Shown: positions 8,328 to 16,618 of the stretch, piece by piece | Layout: every line of letters begins with the position of its first letter | Position numbering within the stretch: position 1 is the first letter of the stretch | Assembly (NCBI GenBank): GCA_035604635.1 | Contig: DATNIC010000149.1 | Span: 1 to 31,061 of the forward strand | DNA: 31,061 nt | Reading direction: 5' to 3' | From: DATNIC01 sp035604635 | GTDB lineage: Bacteria > Vulcanimicrobiota > Vulcanimicrobiia > Vulcanimicrobiales > Vulcanimicrobiaceae | The notes under the pieces: model-generated | Database searches by the model: none | What the model saw: only the letters and a program-made list of their open reading frames with translations | What the model was told of the DNA's origin: nothing | Program-made: the position numbers and the translations under genes

Positions 8328-9365
8328 ATGCGCACGTCGATACGCCTGCTGGTGCTCATTGCACTCCTCGCCGGCTGGACGACCGCCGCGGAGAGTCAAG
8401 AAAGCTACACCGTCAAAGTCGGTATCATCAATTCGATCAGCGACGCGCCGATCTTGATTGCCGACAAGAAGGGCTATTTCAAAGAAGAGGGCCTCGCCGT
8501 CGATTATTCGACGTTCGATTCGGCCGCGAGCATGGTCGCGCCGCTTGGCGCAGGTCAGCTCGACGTCGCCGCCGGCGGGACGTCGGCGGGCCTGTTCAAC
8601 GCAGTCGCTCGTGGGATCGACATGCGCGTCGTCGCCGACAAGGCGAGCGATCCTCCGGGGTACGGCTTTGCTCCGCTGCTCGTGCGAACCGACCTGATCG
8701 AGAGCGGCCGCTACAAGACGCTGAAGGATCTCAAAGGAATGACCGTCGCGATCAGCGCGAAGGGCAGCTCGTCCTGGCCCGAGCTCGATGCGGTCACGCG
8801 CAAGGCCGGCTTGAAATTTTCCGACGTGAACGAGATCGCGCTCGACTATCCCGATCACGTGGTCGGGATGAAGAACAAATCGATCGATGCCTCAATCACG
8901 ATCGAACCGTTCGCGACCGCGGTCATCGAGAGCGGTGCCGCCAAACGCATCATGGGGAACGACGAATACTACCTCAATCAAGAAGTCGCGGTCCTGATCT
9001 ACGGCGGAGGGTTCATTCGCGCGCATCGTGACGCGGCCCTCAAATTCATGAAGGCCTACATCCGCGGGGTGCGCTATTACAACGACGCGCTCAAGGACGG
9101 AAAGCTCGCCGGGCGGACCGCGGACGACGTCATCGGGATCTTGGTCGCATCGACGCGGATGAAGGATCCGTCGCTCTACCGCAAGATCGTCCCCAACGGC
9201 GTCGACCCGAACGGGCGCGTGAACGTCGCCTCGATGGATCACGACATCGCCTTCTATCGCGCCGAAGGCCTCCTGCTGGGCAACGTGACGGCGCTGCAAA
9301 CGGTCGACACGACCTTCGCGAGCGAGGCGGTCAAGCAACTCGGGCCCTATAAACCGAACAGGTAG
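8328..9365 (+). CDS. NMT1/THI5-like ABC solute-binding protein (SBP C)
   Basis: A 345-residue exported binding protein with signal MRTSIRLLVLIALLAGWTTAAESQ. The mature domain opens TVKVGIINSISDAPILIADKKGYFKEEGLAVDY and continues with AGQLDVAAGGTSAGLFNAVARG. It closely resembles the protein at 17191-18243. Shared blocks include DKAS-PPGYGF-P-LVR, LVA/ILSKRT, NGVDPNGRVNV / NGCDPNGKLKV, and the ends QLGPYKPNR / IIGPYKKRTA. The frame is open upstream, but the signal peptide fixes the ATG at 8328. It stands alone between a divergent SBP operon and a convergent small gene. The ligand is unknown; the SsuA/TauA group typically binds small organic anions or heteroaromatics. Confidence 0.9.
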   Translation: MRTSIRLLVLIALLAGWTTAAESQESYTVKVGIINSISDAPILIADKKGYFKEEGLAVDYSTFDSAASMVAPLGAGQLDVAAGGTSAGLFNAVARGIDMRVVADKASDPPGYGFAPLLVRTDLIESGRYKTLKDLKGMTVAISAKGSSSWPELDAVTRKAGLKFSDVNEIALDYPDHVVGMKNKSIDASITIEPFATAVIESGAAKRIMGNDEYYLNQEVAVLIYGGGFIRAHRDAALKFMKAYIRGVRYYNDALKDGKLAGRTADDVIGILVASTRMKDPSLYRKIVPNGVDPNGRVNVASMDHDIAFYRAEGLLLGNVTALQTVDTTFASEAVKQLGPYKPNR

Positions 9366-9377
9366 GCACTCGAGGCG

Positions 9378-9710
9378 CTACATGCCGCCGCCTTCCATTC
9401 CGATGCAAAGGAGGCGGATCGTCACTTCGAACCGCCACTCGTCCGTTGCTTGTGAGTACGTGGACGAGCTCTTCAGCTCGCTGATCGCACCGTGCGCCCC
9501 CGTGCACCTCTTATCGGCATCGCCAATCGCGGCTTCATAGGCGAGGTCGTGCGCGAGCTGCTTGTCGTGGGCGCTCGCGCTCCCCGTCCCGCGAATCCAG
9601 TCTATGGACGCGAGGGCCGTCTGCGGGAGGAACGCGAGCCCGGCCGCAAGAGCGGCCGCCCTAGATATAGCGGCGGCTGAAGTCAAGGCCGAGGATGTAC
9701 TTTCCGGCAT
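9378..9710 (-). CDS. small exported hypothetical protein
   Basis: Up to 110 residues with a probable signal peptide (SRAAALAAGLAFLPQTALAS) and a mature part of about 75 residues beginning IDWIRGTGSASAHDKQLAHDLAYEAAIGDADKRC. Two cysteines could form a disulfide. The ATG at 9710 overlaps the last 50 bases of the flavin monooxygenase gene in another frame; a TTG at 9686 is the alternative. The pattern (short leader, WxxGxGxA, AxxxAxxDAxxxC) resembles small periplasmic proteins that handle conserved AAxxDA repeats, but I cannot name a family. It ends 12 bases from the convergent SBP C gene. It is probably co-transcribed with the monooxygenase. Confidence 0.55.
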   Translation of the reverse strand: MPESTSSALTSAAAISRAAALAAGLAFLPQTALASIDWIRGTGSASAHDKQLAHDLAYEAAIGDADKRCTGAHGAISELKSSSTYSQATDEWRFEVTIRLLCIGMEGGGM

Positions 9711-10842
9711 TCTCGATGTGACTGAAGTGGCCCTGAATCTGCTGGGTCACGGCATGCACATCTCGGAACCGGCGTTCGAACGCGTTGCATTCGAAGATCG
9801 CGCTCGCACCCGCGAGATTGTAGATCGTCTCGATGACGTCGCGGCCCTGCCCGATCGCATACGTCGTCGCCATACGCTGCGCGAACCTTTGGTCCATCGG
9901 GATGCTGCCGGTCGTCGCCGCAGAGTGCCATGCCGCCCGCAGGGCTTCGAAAAGAAACGCTCGCGCGGCGCGCAAACGCGCCTCCGCCAAACCGATTTGA
10001 TACTGGACGATCGGGCTGTCGCGCAGGGTGAGGTCCAGCTGCTTCGATTGCTTGTCGCGGGCCAGCTCGACGAACGCGTCGAGCGACGCGCGCGCCAAGC
10101 CGAGCGAGATCCCAGCGAAGCTGGCCGCGAAAATGACCATGTGCGACATGCCGTAAAGCGGACCATCCTCGATGGGCTCCGCGTGATCGCGCGGTGCCGT
10201 GAAATCGTGCGCGACGAACAGGCCCTTCGCCGAATAGTTATCGCTCCCGGTCCCCTTCAAGCCCATGACGTGCCAAACGTCTTCGATCGTCGCTTCGCTG
10301 CGGCGAAACAACATCGTACGCATCGCGGGCTCGCCGGTCTGCAGGAGCTGAGGCTTGCCGCCGGCTTCGCGGATCGGGACGTGCGCACCGAACCACGTCG
10401 CGTGGCGGCTCCCGCTTGCGAATTGCCAGCTCCCGGTGAGACGGTAGCCGCCGTCGGCGATGATCGCGGACCCTTCGCCCGGCGGACCCCACGCTAGGAC
10501 CGCATTCGGGCTGCGGAAGATCTCCCACGCGATCTCGGGCTTGAGGAACGCCGCGACCGTCGAGCAACCCGATGCTTGCCCGACGCACCACGCCACGCTT
10601 CCGTCGCCTTGCGCGAGCGCTTCGATCGCCTCGACGTAGGTCGGAAGATCGAGCTCGGCGCCGTCGTACGCGTGCGGGAGGAGCATGCGGAAGAGCTGCG
10701 CGTCGTGGAGCGCCGCGACGATCGCTTCGGGCAGCTCGCGGTTCCGTTCGATCTCCGCTGCTGCGGCTTCCAGCCGCGGAGCGAGCGCTCGGGCGCGCTC
10801 GACGTACTCGTGGCCGGCCACCTTCTTGAAATCGAGACCCAC
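9661..10842 (-). CDS. acyl-CoA dehydrogenase-fold flavin monooxygenase (class D, HsaA/HpaB-like)
   Basis: A 393-residue protein of the acyl-CoA dehydrogenase fold whose C-terminal half matches the type 2 (monooxygenase) branch. Features are RELPEAIVAALHDAQLFRMLLPHAYDGAELDLPTYVEAIEALA at the N-terminus, GDGSVAWCVG, a GSWQFASGSRHATWFGAHVPI block, GLKGTGSDNYSAKGLFV, and FAASFAGISLGLARASLDAFVELA. Members hydroxylate phenols, sulfur compounds or heterocycles with reduced flavin supplied by a separate reductase, or act as true dehydrogenases; no flavin reductase is in the window. The start is a GTG at 10842 with GGGGACCT directly in front. It is divergent from the ThDP enzyme at 10906, from which a perfect inverted repeat separates it. 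Confidence 0.87.
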   Translation of the reverse strand: MGLDFKKVAGHEYVERARALAPRLEAAAAEIERNRELPEAIVAALHDAQLFRMLLPHAYDGAELDLPTYVEAIEALAQGDGSVAWCVGQASGCSTVAAFLKPEIAWEIFRSPNAVLAWGPPGEGSAIIADGGYRLTGSWQFASGSRHATWFGAHVPIREAGGKPQLLQTGEPAMRTMLFRRSEATIEDVWHVMGLKGTGSDNYSAKGLFVAHDFTAPRDHAEPIEDGPLYGMSHMVIFAASFAGISLGLARASLDAFVELARDKQSKQLDLTLRDSPIVQYQIGLAEARLRAARAFLFEALRAAWHSAATTGSIPMDQRFAQRMATTYAIGQGRDVIETIYNLAGASAIFECNAFERRFRDVHAVTQQIQGHFSHIENAGKYILGLDFSRRYI

Positions 10843-10875
10843 AGGTCCCCATTATCCGGCCCGCATCGGGGACCT
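10843..10875. repeat. perfect inverted repeat between divergent enzyme genes
   Basis: AGGTCCCC (10843-10850) and GGGGACCT (10868-10875), eight-base arms with a 17-base spacer. The left arm touches the GTG start at 10842 and contains the only SD-like bases of that gene; the spacer contains a GATAAT box. It could act as an operator for both genes or as an RNA hairpin hiding the ribosome site. Confidence 0.5.
10851..10856 (-). promoter_or_regulatory. candidate -10 box of the flavin monooxygenase gene
   Basis: GATAAT on the minus strand, eight bases before the GTG at 10842, inside the spacer of the inverted repeat. The same hexamer stands nine bases before the LivK-type start at 454. No -35 match is visible. 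Confidence 0.3.
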
Positions 10876-10905
10876 TCGCGCCGAGCGCCGAACCATCGTC
10901 ACACT

Positions 10906-12672
10906 ATGAGCATCACGGAACGAGCTGAAGCGACGCACGCGTGGACCCAGATCCCAGCCGATGAGGTTAGCGACGCGATCGTTGCCTCGATGGCCCTAGG
11001 CGGCATCGATCACCTCTTCTTCATGTCGGGATCGGAGATCGCGTTCTATCAAGAAGCGATCGCGAAAGCCCACGCGCACGGGCGCCCCGCGCCGCGACTC
11101 ATCACGATGACGCACGAGCATGCGGGCCTCAACGCCGCGCTCGGCTACGCCGCCGTTTCGGGGAAGCCGGCCGCAACGGCCTGTCACGTCGACGCCGGGA
11201 CGATCAACTACGGCGGCGCGATCCACACCGCGTGGCGCAGCGGTTTGCCGGTCCTCATGACCGCGGGCGGGCCGCCGGTCGCGTACCCGGGCTCGATGCG
11301 CGGAGCGCGAGATCGCGGCGGCCACATCTGGATGCAACAGGTATACGATCAAAACGGGATCGTCCGCCAATATACGAAATGGGATCACCGCCTGGACTAT
11401 CAGGACAATCCCGGCCTGATCGTCAGCCGCGCGCTGCAGGTCGCGATGAGCGAGCCGGCCGGACCGGTTTATTTGAGTCTGCCGCGCGAGATCGCCTCGA
11501 TGCACATCGACGGCGCGCGTTTCCCGACTGTCGCTCAACTCGGCGTCACGCGCCCGGTCGCGCCGGATGAGGATACGATTCGCGAGATCGCCGAGCGTCT
11601 GGTCAACGCGCGTAATCCGTACGTCATCGTCTCGGGGTCAGGCCGCAATCCCAAGACTTTTCCGCTCCTCGTCGAGCTCTGCGAGCTCCTGGGCATATCG
11701 GTCCTCAACTCGATCATTCGCGCGTATCAGTGCTTCCCCAAGAATCATCCACTCTACGTCGGGAACGGCAGCTTGAAAGACGCGGACGCCGTCCTCGTCC
11801 TCGAAGCGAACGTCCCCTGGATGCCCGCCGAGAACGACCCGCCGAGCGACGCCTACATCGCCGTCGTCGACGTCGATCCGATTCGCAATCGCATCCCGAC
11901 GTTCGAGTTTCCGGCGAACGTCCGCATGAATGCAGACGCGCAGCGAACGATCGAAGCACTGATCGCAGCGGCGCAGGGCATGCTGTCGAACACTGACCGA
12001 AGCCGTATCGCCGAGCGCACGGCGCGCGTCGGCGAAGCGACGCGGACCAAACGCGAAGGGCTCGTGCAAAGAGCGCTCTCGAAGGCCAAACAAACGCCGA
12101 TCGATCCGCTCTTCCTCACCTACCAGATCGCTGAAGTCCTCGGCGACGACTGCCTCATCATGGAAGAGGTCGTCGGCGACGCGGCCCCGATCGATGCGCT
12201 GCTAAGATCCTCGAAGCCGCAGTCGTACTTCAAAAATCCCGGGAGCAGCGGCGGCTGGTCGACGGGCGCGGCCCTCGGCGCGAAGCTCGCCGCTCCCGAT
12301 CGCGACGTCGTCGCCCTTTGCGGCGACGGATTCTACCAGTACTCGGTCCCGAACGCGGCAATTTGGTCGGCGGCCCACTACAAGGCACCATTCATGACCG
12401 TCGTCTACACAAACCGCAGCTACAGCACGGGGACGAACGGCGTCGCGTCGATGTACCCTGAGAGCTACGCGGCAAAGGCCGGGTTCGAAGGCGGCTATTT
12501 CGATCCTCCCGTCGATTTCGCGATGGAGGCTCGAGCGGCGGGAGCGTTCGGCGAGACCGTGCGCGACCCCGCGGAACTCGCGCCTGCGCTGCGGCGTGGG
12601 CTCGAGCAGATTCGCAAAGGGACGCCCGCCGTCATCTCGGTCTGGCTACCGAAGGTTCTCCAAGCGGACTAA
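10906..12672 (+). CDS. ThDP-dependent enzyme of the acetolactate synthase family
   Basis: A 588-residue thiamine-diphosphate enzyme. The catalytic Glu71 sits in THEHAGLNAALGYA, the position of the cofactor-activating glutamate. The middle (FAD/regulatory-like) domain covers about 210-370. The ThDP/Mg site is GDG at 473-475 with Asn503 in VVYTNRSYS, the GDG-(N)-N motif. The family includes acetolactate synthase, benzoylformate decarboxylase, benzaldehyde lyase and oxalyl-CoA decarboxylase. With no regulatory subunit next door and a catabolic setting, biosynthetic acetolactate synthase is unlikely; decarboxylation or lysis of a 2-keto acid from ring oxidation is a reasonable guess. The start at 10906 has no clear SD. 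It ends four bases from the convergent Rieske gene. Confidence 0.9.
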   Translation: MSITERAEATHAWTQIPADEVSDAIVASMALGGIDHLFFMSGSEIAFYQEAIAKAHAHGRPAPRLITMTHEHAGLNAALGYAAVSGKPAATACHVDAGTINYGGAIHTAWRSGLPVLMTAGGPPVAYPGSMRGARDRGGHIWMQQVYDQNGIVRQYTKWDHRLDYQDNPGLIVSRALQVAMSEPAGPVYLSLPREIASMHIDGARFPTVAQLGVTRPVAPDEDTIREIAERLVNARNPYVIVSGSGRNPKTFPLLVELCELLGISVLNSIIRAYQCFPKNHPLYVGNGSLKDADAVLVLEANVPWMPAENDPPSDAYIAVVDVDPIRNRIPTFEFPANVRMNADAQRTIEALIAAAQGMLSNTDRSRIAERTARVGEATRTKREGLVQRALSKAKQTPIDPLFLTYQIAEVLGDDCLIMEEVVGDAAPIDALLRSSKPQSYFKNPGSSGGWSTGAALGAKLAAPDRDVVALCGDGFYQYSVPNAAIWSAAHYKAPFMTVVYTNRSYSTGTNGVASMYPESYAAKAGFEGGYFDPPVDFAMEARAAGAFGETVRDPAELAPALRRGLEQIRKGTPAVISVWLPKVLQAD

Positions 12673-12676
12673 TCGC

Positions 12677-13942
12677 CTAGTACTTCGCAACGACGTCTTC
12701 TTTGAGCGCGTCTTGCCAGCGCGTGCCGCTGGGGATCAGACGGTCGGCGGCGCGTACACCCGCGTACGTTTGCGGATCGCGCGCCCGGGGCTCTCCATCC
12801 TTTTCAACTTCGTCCGCCGCTTCGAGCAGAAGCTGGCGCGTGACGATGATGGCGCGATCGGTCGTCCCCAAATGTTCCTTCGAGCGGTCGACGATCGAGC
12901 CCATCCCTTCTTGCAGCGCGATGTCTTGCGTGTTGATCCCCGGGATCCCGGTAAACGTCTGCGTTTTTTGCACGTGACGATCGATGAAGTAGTCGTTCGC
13001 GAGATTTTGCTTGAGCTTGAACGTCCCGGGGATGAGGTCGTCGGGCCCGCGACCGGCATCGGTTTCGCGCTGGATCGCATACTCGAGCGAAAGCGGCTGC
13101 TCGGGATAGAACGAATACATGAAGTTGTAGACGCTCGTCGTCTCGTCATCGATCGGGATCCAAAAATGACCATGAATCGTCGGGAGGTGATTCTTGCCCT
13201 GGTTGCCGCTGACGAAGCCCCGGAGCTGCGTCGTCGGCATGATGTAATGGTAGACGCGGACGTAGTCCTCGCTCCCGACCGCCCGTATCCCGGCGTAGCG
13301 GAAACCGTAGTCGGTCCGCTCCACTTCGAGGCGCGGTGCGGTATCGGCGTTGCGCAAGAACGACTTGTCACCCAGGTTCATGTTGTGCAGAAACGAGGAG
13401 TGCGCGGTGTCGAGCCCGCCTTCGAGCGCTTGCGCAAAGTTGGCATACTCGAATGTCTTGGAGACGAAGCGGTGCGTCGCGGGGACGCGCAGCAATTCGT
13501 AGCCCGGCGGCTCCGGCGCCGTCCCGGCCGGCCCCATGTACGTCCAGATGATCCCGCCCGCTTCGTAGGTCGGATAGCTCTCGACCGTGACCTTCGACTT
13601 GAAGAGACTATCGGGCGGCTCCGAGGGCATATCGACGCACGCACCGGTGGTGTCAAATTTCCAACCATGGTAGACGCAGCGCAGTCCCTGCTCTTCGTTT
13701 CGGCCGAAGAACAGCGGCGCGCGCCGGTGCGGGCAATATGCGCTGACCAGACCGACCTCCCCGTCCGTCGCACGGAACGCGACGAGGTCTTCCCCGAGGA
13801 TGCGGACGCGGACCGGCGCGCCGTCGGGTTCCGGCAGCTCGGTCGAGAGCGCGGCCGGGAGCCAGTAGCGCCGGAAGACCTTTCCCATCGGCGTCCCAGG
13901 TCCGACGCGCGTCAGGCGTTCGTTCTCTTGCGGTGTCAGCAT
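12677..13942 (-). CDS. Rieske non-heme iron oxygenase, phthalate 4,5-dioxygenase type
   Basis: A 421-residue oxygenase component, paralogous to the protein at 543-1910. It starts MLTPQENERLTRVGPGTPMGKVFRRYW, the signature N-terminus of phthalate 4,5-dioxygenase-like proteins. Rieske ligands are C70-P-H72 and C89-V-Y-H92. The iron site lies in NFAQALEGGLDTAHSSFLH, with N168, E174, D178, H181 and H186 at exactly the same residue numbers as in the first protein. The C-terminal block has SIVDRSKEHLGTTDRAII. Usual family length is about 400-440 residues. No reductase is encoded nearby. It is divergent from the flavin monooxygenase at 13996, and the two may act on the same compound (inference). Confidence 0.93.
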   Translation of the reverse strand: MLTPQENERLTRVGPGTPMGKVFRRYWLPAALSTELPEPDGAPVRVRILGEDLVAFRATDGEVGLVSAYCPHRRAPLFFGRNEEQGLRCVYHGWKFDTTGACVDMPSEPPDSLFKSKVTVESYPTYEAGGIIWTYMGPAGTAPEPPGYELLRVPATHRFVSKTFEYANFAQALEGGLDTAHSSFLHNMNLGDKSFLRNADTAPRLEVERTDYGFRYAGIRAVGSEDYVRVYHYIMPTTQLRGFVSGNQGKNHLPTIHGHFWIPIDDETTSVYNFMYSFYPEQPLSLEYAIQRETDAGRGPDDLIPGTFKLKQNLANDYFIDRHVQKTQTFTGIPGINTQDIALQEGMGSIVDRSKEHLGTTDRAIIVTRQLLLEAADEVEKDGEPRARDPQTYAGVRAADRLIPSGTRWQDALKEDVVAKY

Positions 13943-13978
13943 CGAGTCTCTACCCCCAAAGATGATTTGCGCCGAAGC

Positions 13979-13995
13979 CGCGAAGAAACCTCGCG
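13979..13995. repeat. short inverted repeat before the LLM monooxygenase start
   Basis: CGCGA-N7-TCGCG ending directly at the ATG of 13996. Short arms in GC-rich DNA, so a chance origin is likely. Confidence 0.2.
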
Positions 13996-15114
13996 ATGAT
14001 CGGCACCTCGACGCCGCTCCCCAGCCGCATCCGGACGTTTAGCCCGAACAAATTCAAGCTCGGCATCTTCGGCGCGAACTGCTCATCGGGGCGGGCGGCG
14101 ACGCGCGTGCCGGAGCGCTGGGCCAATACCTGGGAAGACAACGTCCGCCTTGCCCAGATGGCCGACGAGGCCGGGATCGATCTCATGCTCCCGATCGGGC
14201 GCTGGCGCGGTTACGGCGGCGAGACCAACTTCGAGGGCTCGACGTGGGAGACGATCACGTGGGCGTGCGGGCTACTCGCGCAGACGAAGCGGATCAACGT
14301 CTTCGGGACCGTCCACGCGCCGCTCGTCCATCCCGTTTTCGCCGCCAAGCAATTCGTGACGGCCGACCACGTCGGGCGCGGACGCTTCGGCCTCAACATC
14401 GTCTGCGGCTGGAACCAGGATGAGTTCGACATGTTCGGCGTCGAGCAACGCGATCACGACAACCGTTATGAATACGGACGCGAGTGGATCGCGGCGATCT
14501 CGCGCATGTGGGAGACCGACGGCGCATTCGATTTCGAGGGCAGCTTCTTCCAGCTCAAAGGCGTGCAAGTAGAACCGAAACCGTACGGTCATACCCGGCC
14601 GCTCGTGATGAACGCCGGAGCGTCACCGGCCGGCCGCGCATTCGGCATCGACAACTGCGACGTGCTCTTCCGCCCGCTCAAGACACTCGAGGACATCGCC
14701 CAGGACGTCATCGACACGACGGCCGCCGCAAAGGATGTCGGCCGCGACGTCGGCGTCTACGCGAACGGCTACGTCGTTTGCCGTCCGACGCAGAAAGAGG
14801 CCGACGACTATCACCACTACTACGCCCAGGAGAACGGCGACTGGGAAGCCGTCGAGCATCTCATGGAACTCAGCTTGGCAAGCAGCGGCTCGATGTCGCG
14901 CGAGCACTACGAGAAATTCCGCGTCCGCTATGCCGGCGGCCACGGCGGTTACGGGTTGATCGGCGATCCGGATCGCGTCGCCGACGAGCTCGCCAAGGTC
15001 GCGCACGCGGGCGTCGAGGGCATCTGCTTCTCGTTCGTCAACTACGTCGACGAGCTGCCCTATTTTATCAGCGAGGTCCTACCGCGTTTAGAACGGATGG
15101 GACTGCGGAGCTAG
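13996..15114 (+). CDS. LLM-class flavin monooxygenase (RutA/SfnG-like)
   Basis: A 372-residue bacterial luciferase-like TIM-barrel monooxygenase that would use reduced FMN and oxygen. The sequence follows the RutA pattern: KLGIFGANCSSG, WEDNVRLAQMADEAGIDLMLPIGRWRGYGG (69-75 matching RutA's LRGFGG), GRGRFGLNIVCGWNQDEFDMFG, FEGSFFQLKGVQVEPKP and ETD-type spacing. Related enzymes open uracil (RutA), cleave alkanesulfonates (SsuD) or dimethylsulfone (SfnG). It needs a flavin reductase, which is absent here. The start ATG follows a five-base-arm inverted repeat (13979-13995) and only a weak purine run. Its TAG shares bases with the stop of the convergent cyclase gene. Confidence 0.9.
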   Translation: MIGTSTPLPSRIRTFSPNKFKLGIFGANCSSGRAATRVPERWANTWEDNVRLAQMADEAGIDLMLPIGRWRGYGGETNFEGSTWETITWACGLLAQTKRINVFGTVHAPLVHPVFAAKQFVTADHVGRGRFGLNIVCGWNQDEFDMFGVEQRDHDNRYEYGREWIAAISRMWETDGAFDFEGSFFQLKGVQVEPKPYGHTRPLVMNAGASPAGRAFGIDNCDVLFRPLKTLEDIAQDVIDTTAAAKDVGRDVGVYANGYVVCRPTQKEADDYHHYYAQENGDWEAVEHLMELSLASSGSMSREHYEKFRVRYAGGHGGYGLIGDPDRVADELAKVAHAGVEGICFSFVNYVDELPYFISEVLPRLERMGLRS

Positions 15115-16550
15115 CTCGTCGCCGGGACGAGCTCCTGATAGAGGACGGCGCAATCGCGTCCCGAGTTCTTTGCGCGGTAGAGCGCTGCATCGGCGTGGGC
15201 GAGGAGCTCGCTCGCCGTCGTCCCGTGATCGGGATAAAGCGCGACCCCGATGCTGGCCGAGACCGTAAGGACGACGCCGTTGATCGCAGCCGGCTGGCGC
15301 AAGGTCTCGTTGACGCGGCGAGCCATGCGCATCGCGTCCTGGGGGGATCGAACGAAGCGCTGCAGCGCGACGAACTCATCGCCGCCATGGCGCGCAAAGG
15401 TGTCGCTTTCGCGCGCAACGGCCTGCAGACGGTGTGCAACGACGCGCAAGAGTTCGTCGCCGGCCGCATGGCCGTACATGTCGTTGACGTCCTTGAAGTC
15501 GTCGAGGTCGAAGAACACGATCGCGAACTTCTGCTCGTGGCGGCGTGCCGCCACCAGCGTCTGCTCGACACGATCGTCGAAGAGGACGCGATTCGGTAAG
15601 CCGGTCAGCGCATCGTAGAAGGCAAGCGCGCCGAGGCGTTCTTCATGAGCAAGACGTTCGAGCGTCGATCCGCACAGCGCCGCCATGAGATGAACGAGCT
15701 CCTTGTCGCTCTCGGAGAAATGGTGGCCGCCCGGCGCATTCGTCGCGAACACCATCGTCGCGTAAACCTTTCCGAAGCGCTCAACCGGCACGCTGATCGC
15801 GCCCGTCCACGAAAGGCTCGCATGCACGGGGCTGTCTCTCCACGGCGACAGATCGATATTGTCGACCGCAACGACGCTCTTCGTCTTCAAGGCATACTTA
15901 GTGAAGGACTCCTCGAGTTTGCGACGATGACCGGGGCCCCGTCGCGCGCCGCTTCCGGTAACATAGAGCGCAACCACCTCCTCGCCATCGATCTCGTTGA
16001 TGTACGCCGCATCCGTCTTGAAGATTTCGTTCCCGAGTTCGAGCAGCGCTTGAATCTGCTGCGCGGGCGTTCGGCCGGCCGAGGCCGCGACCAAGTAAAG
16101 CTGCCGCAACCGGAGACTTTCCCGGTTCTCGAGCCGCCGCTCCTCCGCCTCGCGAAACTGCGATCGATCGTGAACGCGCACACCGACCGCAACGATTCTC
16201 TTACGGCGGTAGAGCGGGTATATCGTGACCCCGATCGGAGTCGATCCGCCGAATAAATGGCGGAAGAGCGTCTCGAAACGAACCGTCTCGCCCGCGCGAA
16301 CTCTCTCGAAAACGCTCTTCACGTTGGCCCGCTCGTTCGCGACGATGCAATCGAGCAGCGACAAGTTCGGCCCAGTCGGATCGTATCCGCCCAGATCGAT
16401 CAGGAAGCGGTTGGCCAAGATGACCTTGCCGTCCAGATCGATCACTGCCAGGCCGGTCGGCGAGGCCGTGTCGAGCATGCGAAACCAACGCGCAGACGAA
16501 ATGCCCGCGCGACCGTCGTCCTTGGCGGTAACTTTCCCGGGCTGCTCCAT
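15111..16550 (-). CDS. PAS-GAF-GGDEF diguanylate cyclase
   Basis: A 479-residue soluble signalling enzyme making cyclic di-GMP from two GTP. A PAS-like domain covers about 20-130 (TGLAVIDLDGKVILANRFL). A GAF-like domain covers about 150-300, including GAISVPVERFGKVYATMVFAT. A GGDEF domain covers about 305-470, with YDALTGLPNRVLF, FFDLDDFKDVND, the active signature GGDEF at 389-393 and the inhibitory I-site RESD at 380-383, exactly five residues upstream. Both catalytic and feedback sites therefore look intact. There is no EAL domain and no membrane segment. It is the only recognisable regulatory protein in the window. The PAS/GAF pair suggests sensing of a small ligand or redox state. It is unrelated in sequence to its catabolic neighbours. 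Confidence 0.93.
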   Translation of the reverse strand: MEQPGKVTAKDDGRAGISSARWFRMLDTASPTGLAVIDLDGKVILANRFLIDLGGYDPTGPNLSLLDCIVANERANVKSVFERVRAGETVRFETLFRHLFGGSTPIGVTIYPLYRRKRIVAVGVRVHDRSQFREAEERRLENRESLRLRQLYLVAASAGRTPAQQIQALLELGNEIFKTDAAYINEIDGEEVVALYVTGSGARRGPGHRRKLEESFTKYALKTKSVVAVDNIDLSPWRDSPVHASLSWTGAISVPVERFGKVYATMVFATNAPGGHHFSESDKELVHLMAALCGSTLERLAHEERLGALAFYDALTGLPNRVLFDDRVEQTLVAARRHEQKFAIVFFDLDDFKDVNDMYGHAAGDELLRVVAHRLQAVARESDTFARHGGDEFVALQRFVRSPQDAMRMARRVNETLRQPAAINGVVLTVSASIGVALYPDHGTTASELLAHADAALYRAKNSGRDCAVLYQELVPATS

Positions 16551-16603
16551 CGCCTTCTCTAGGTAGCGTACGAGCCTCGGCAGGCACGGGCCTTCCCGCC
16601 TTC

Positions 16604-16609
16604 TAAAGA
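16604..16609 (+). promoter_or_regulatory. TAAAGA element nine bases before the nitroreductase start
   Basis: TAAAGA in TTCTAAAGAC, nine bases before the ATG at 16619, which has no Shine-Dalgarno. It is the counterpart of the element at 8312. Weak similarity to a -10 box. Confidence 0.2.
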
Positions 16610-16618
16610 CTCCCGGCT

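Noticed and set aside
10906..12672. Biosynthetic acetolactate synthase
   Set aside because: No small regulatory subunit or other branched-chain amino acid genes nearby; the surroundings are catabolic.
12596..13999. 467-codon plus-strand frame opposite the second Rieske oxygenase
   Set aside because: Antisense to a protein with all Rieske and iron ligands; no motif of its own.
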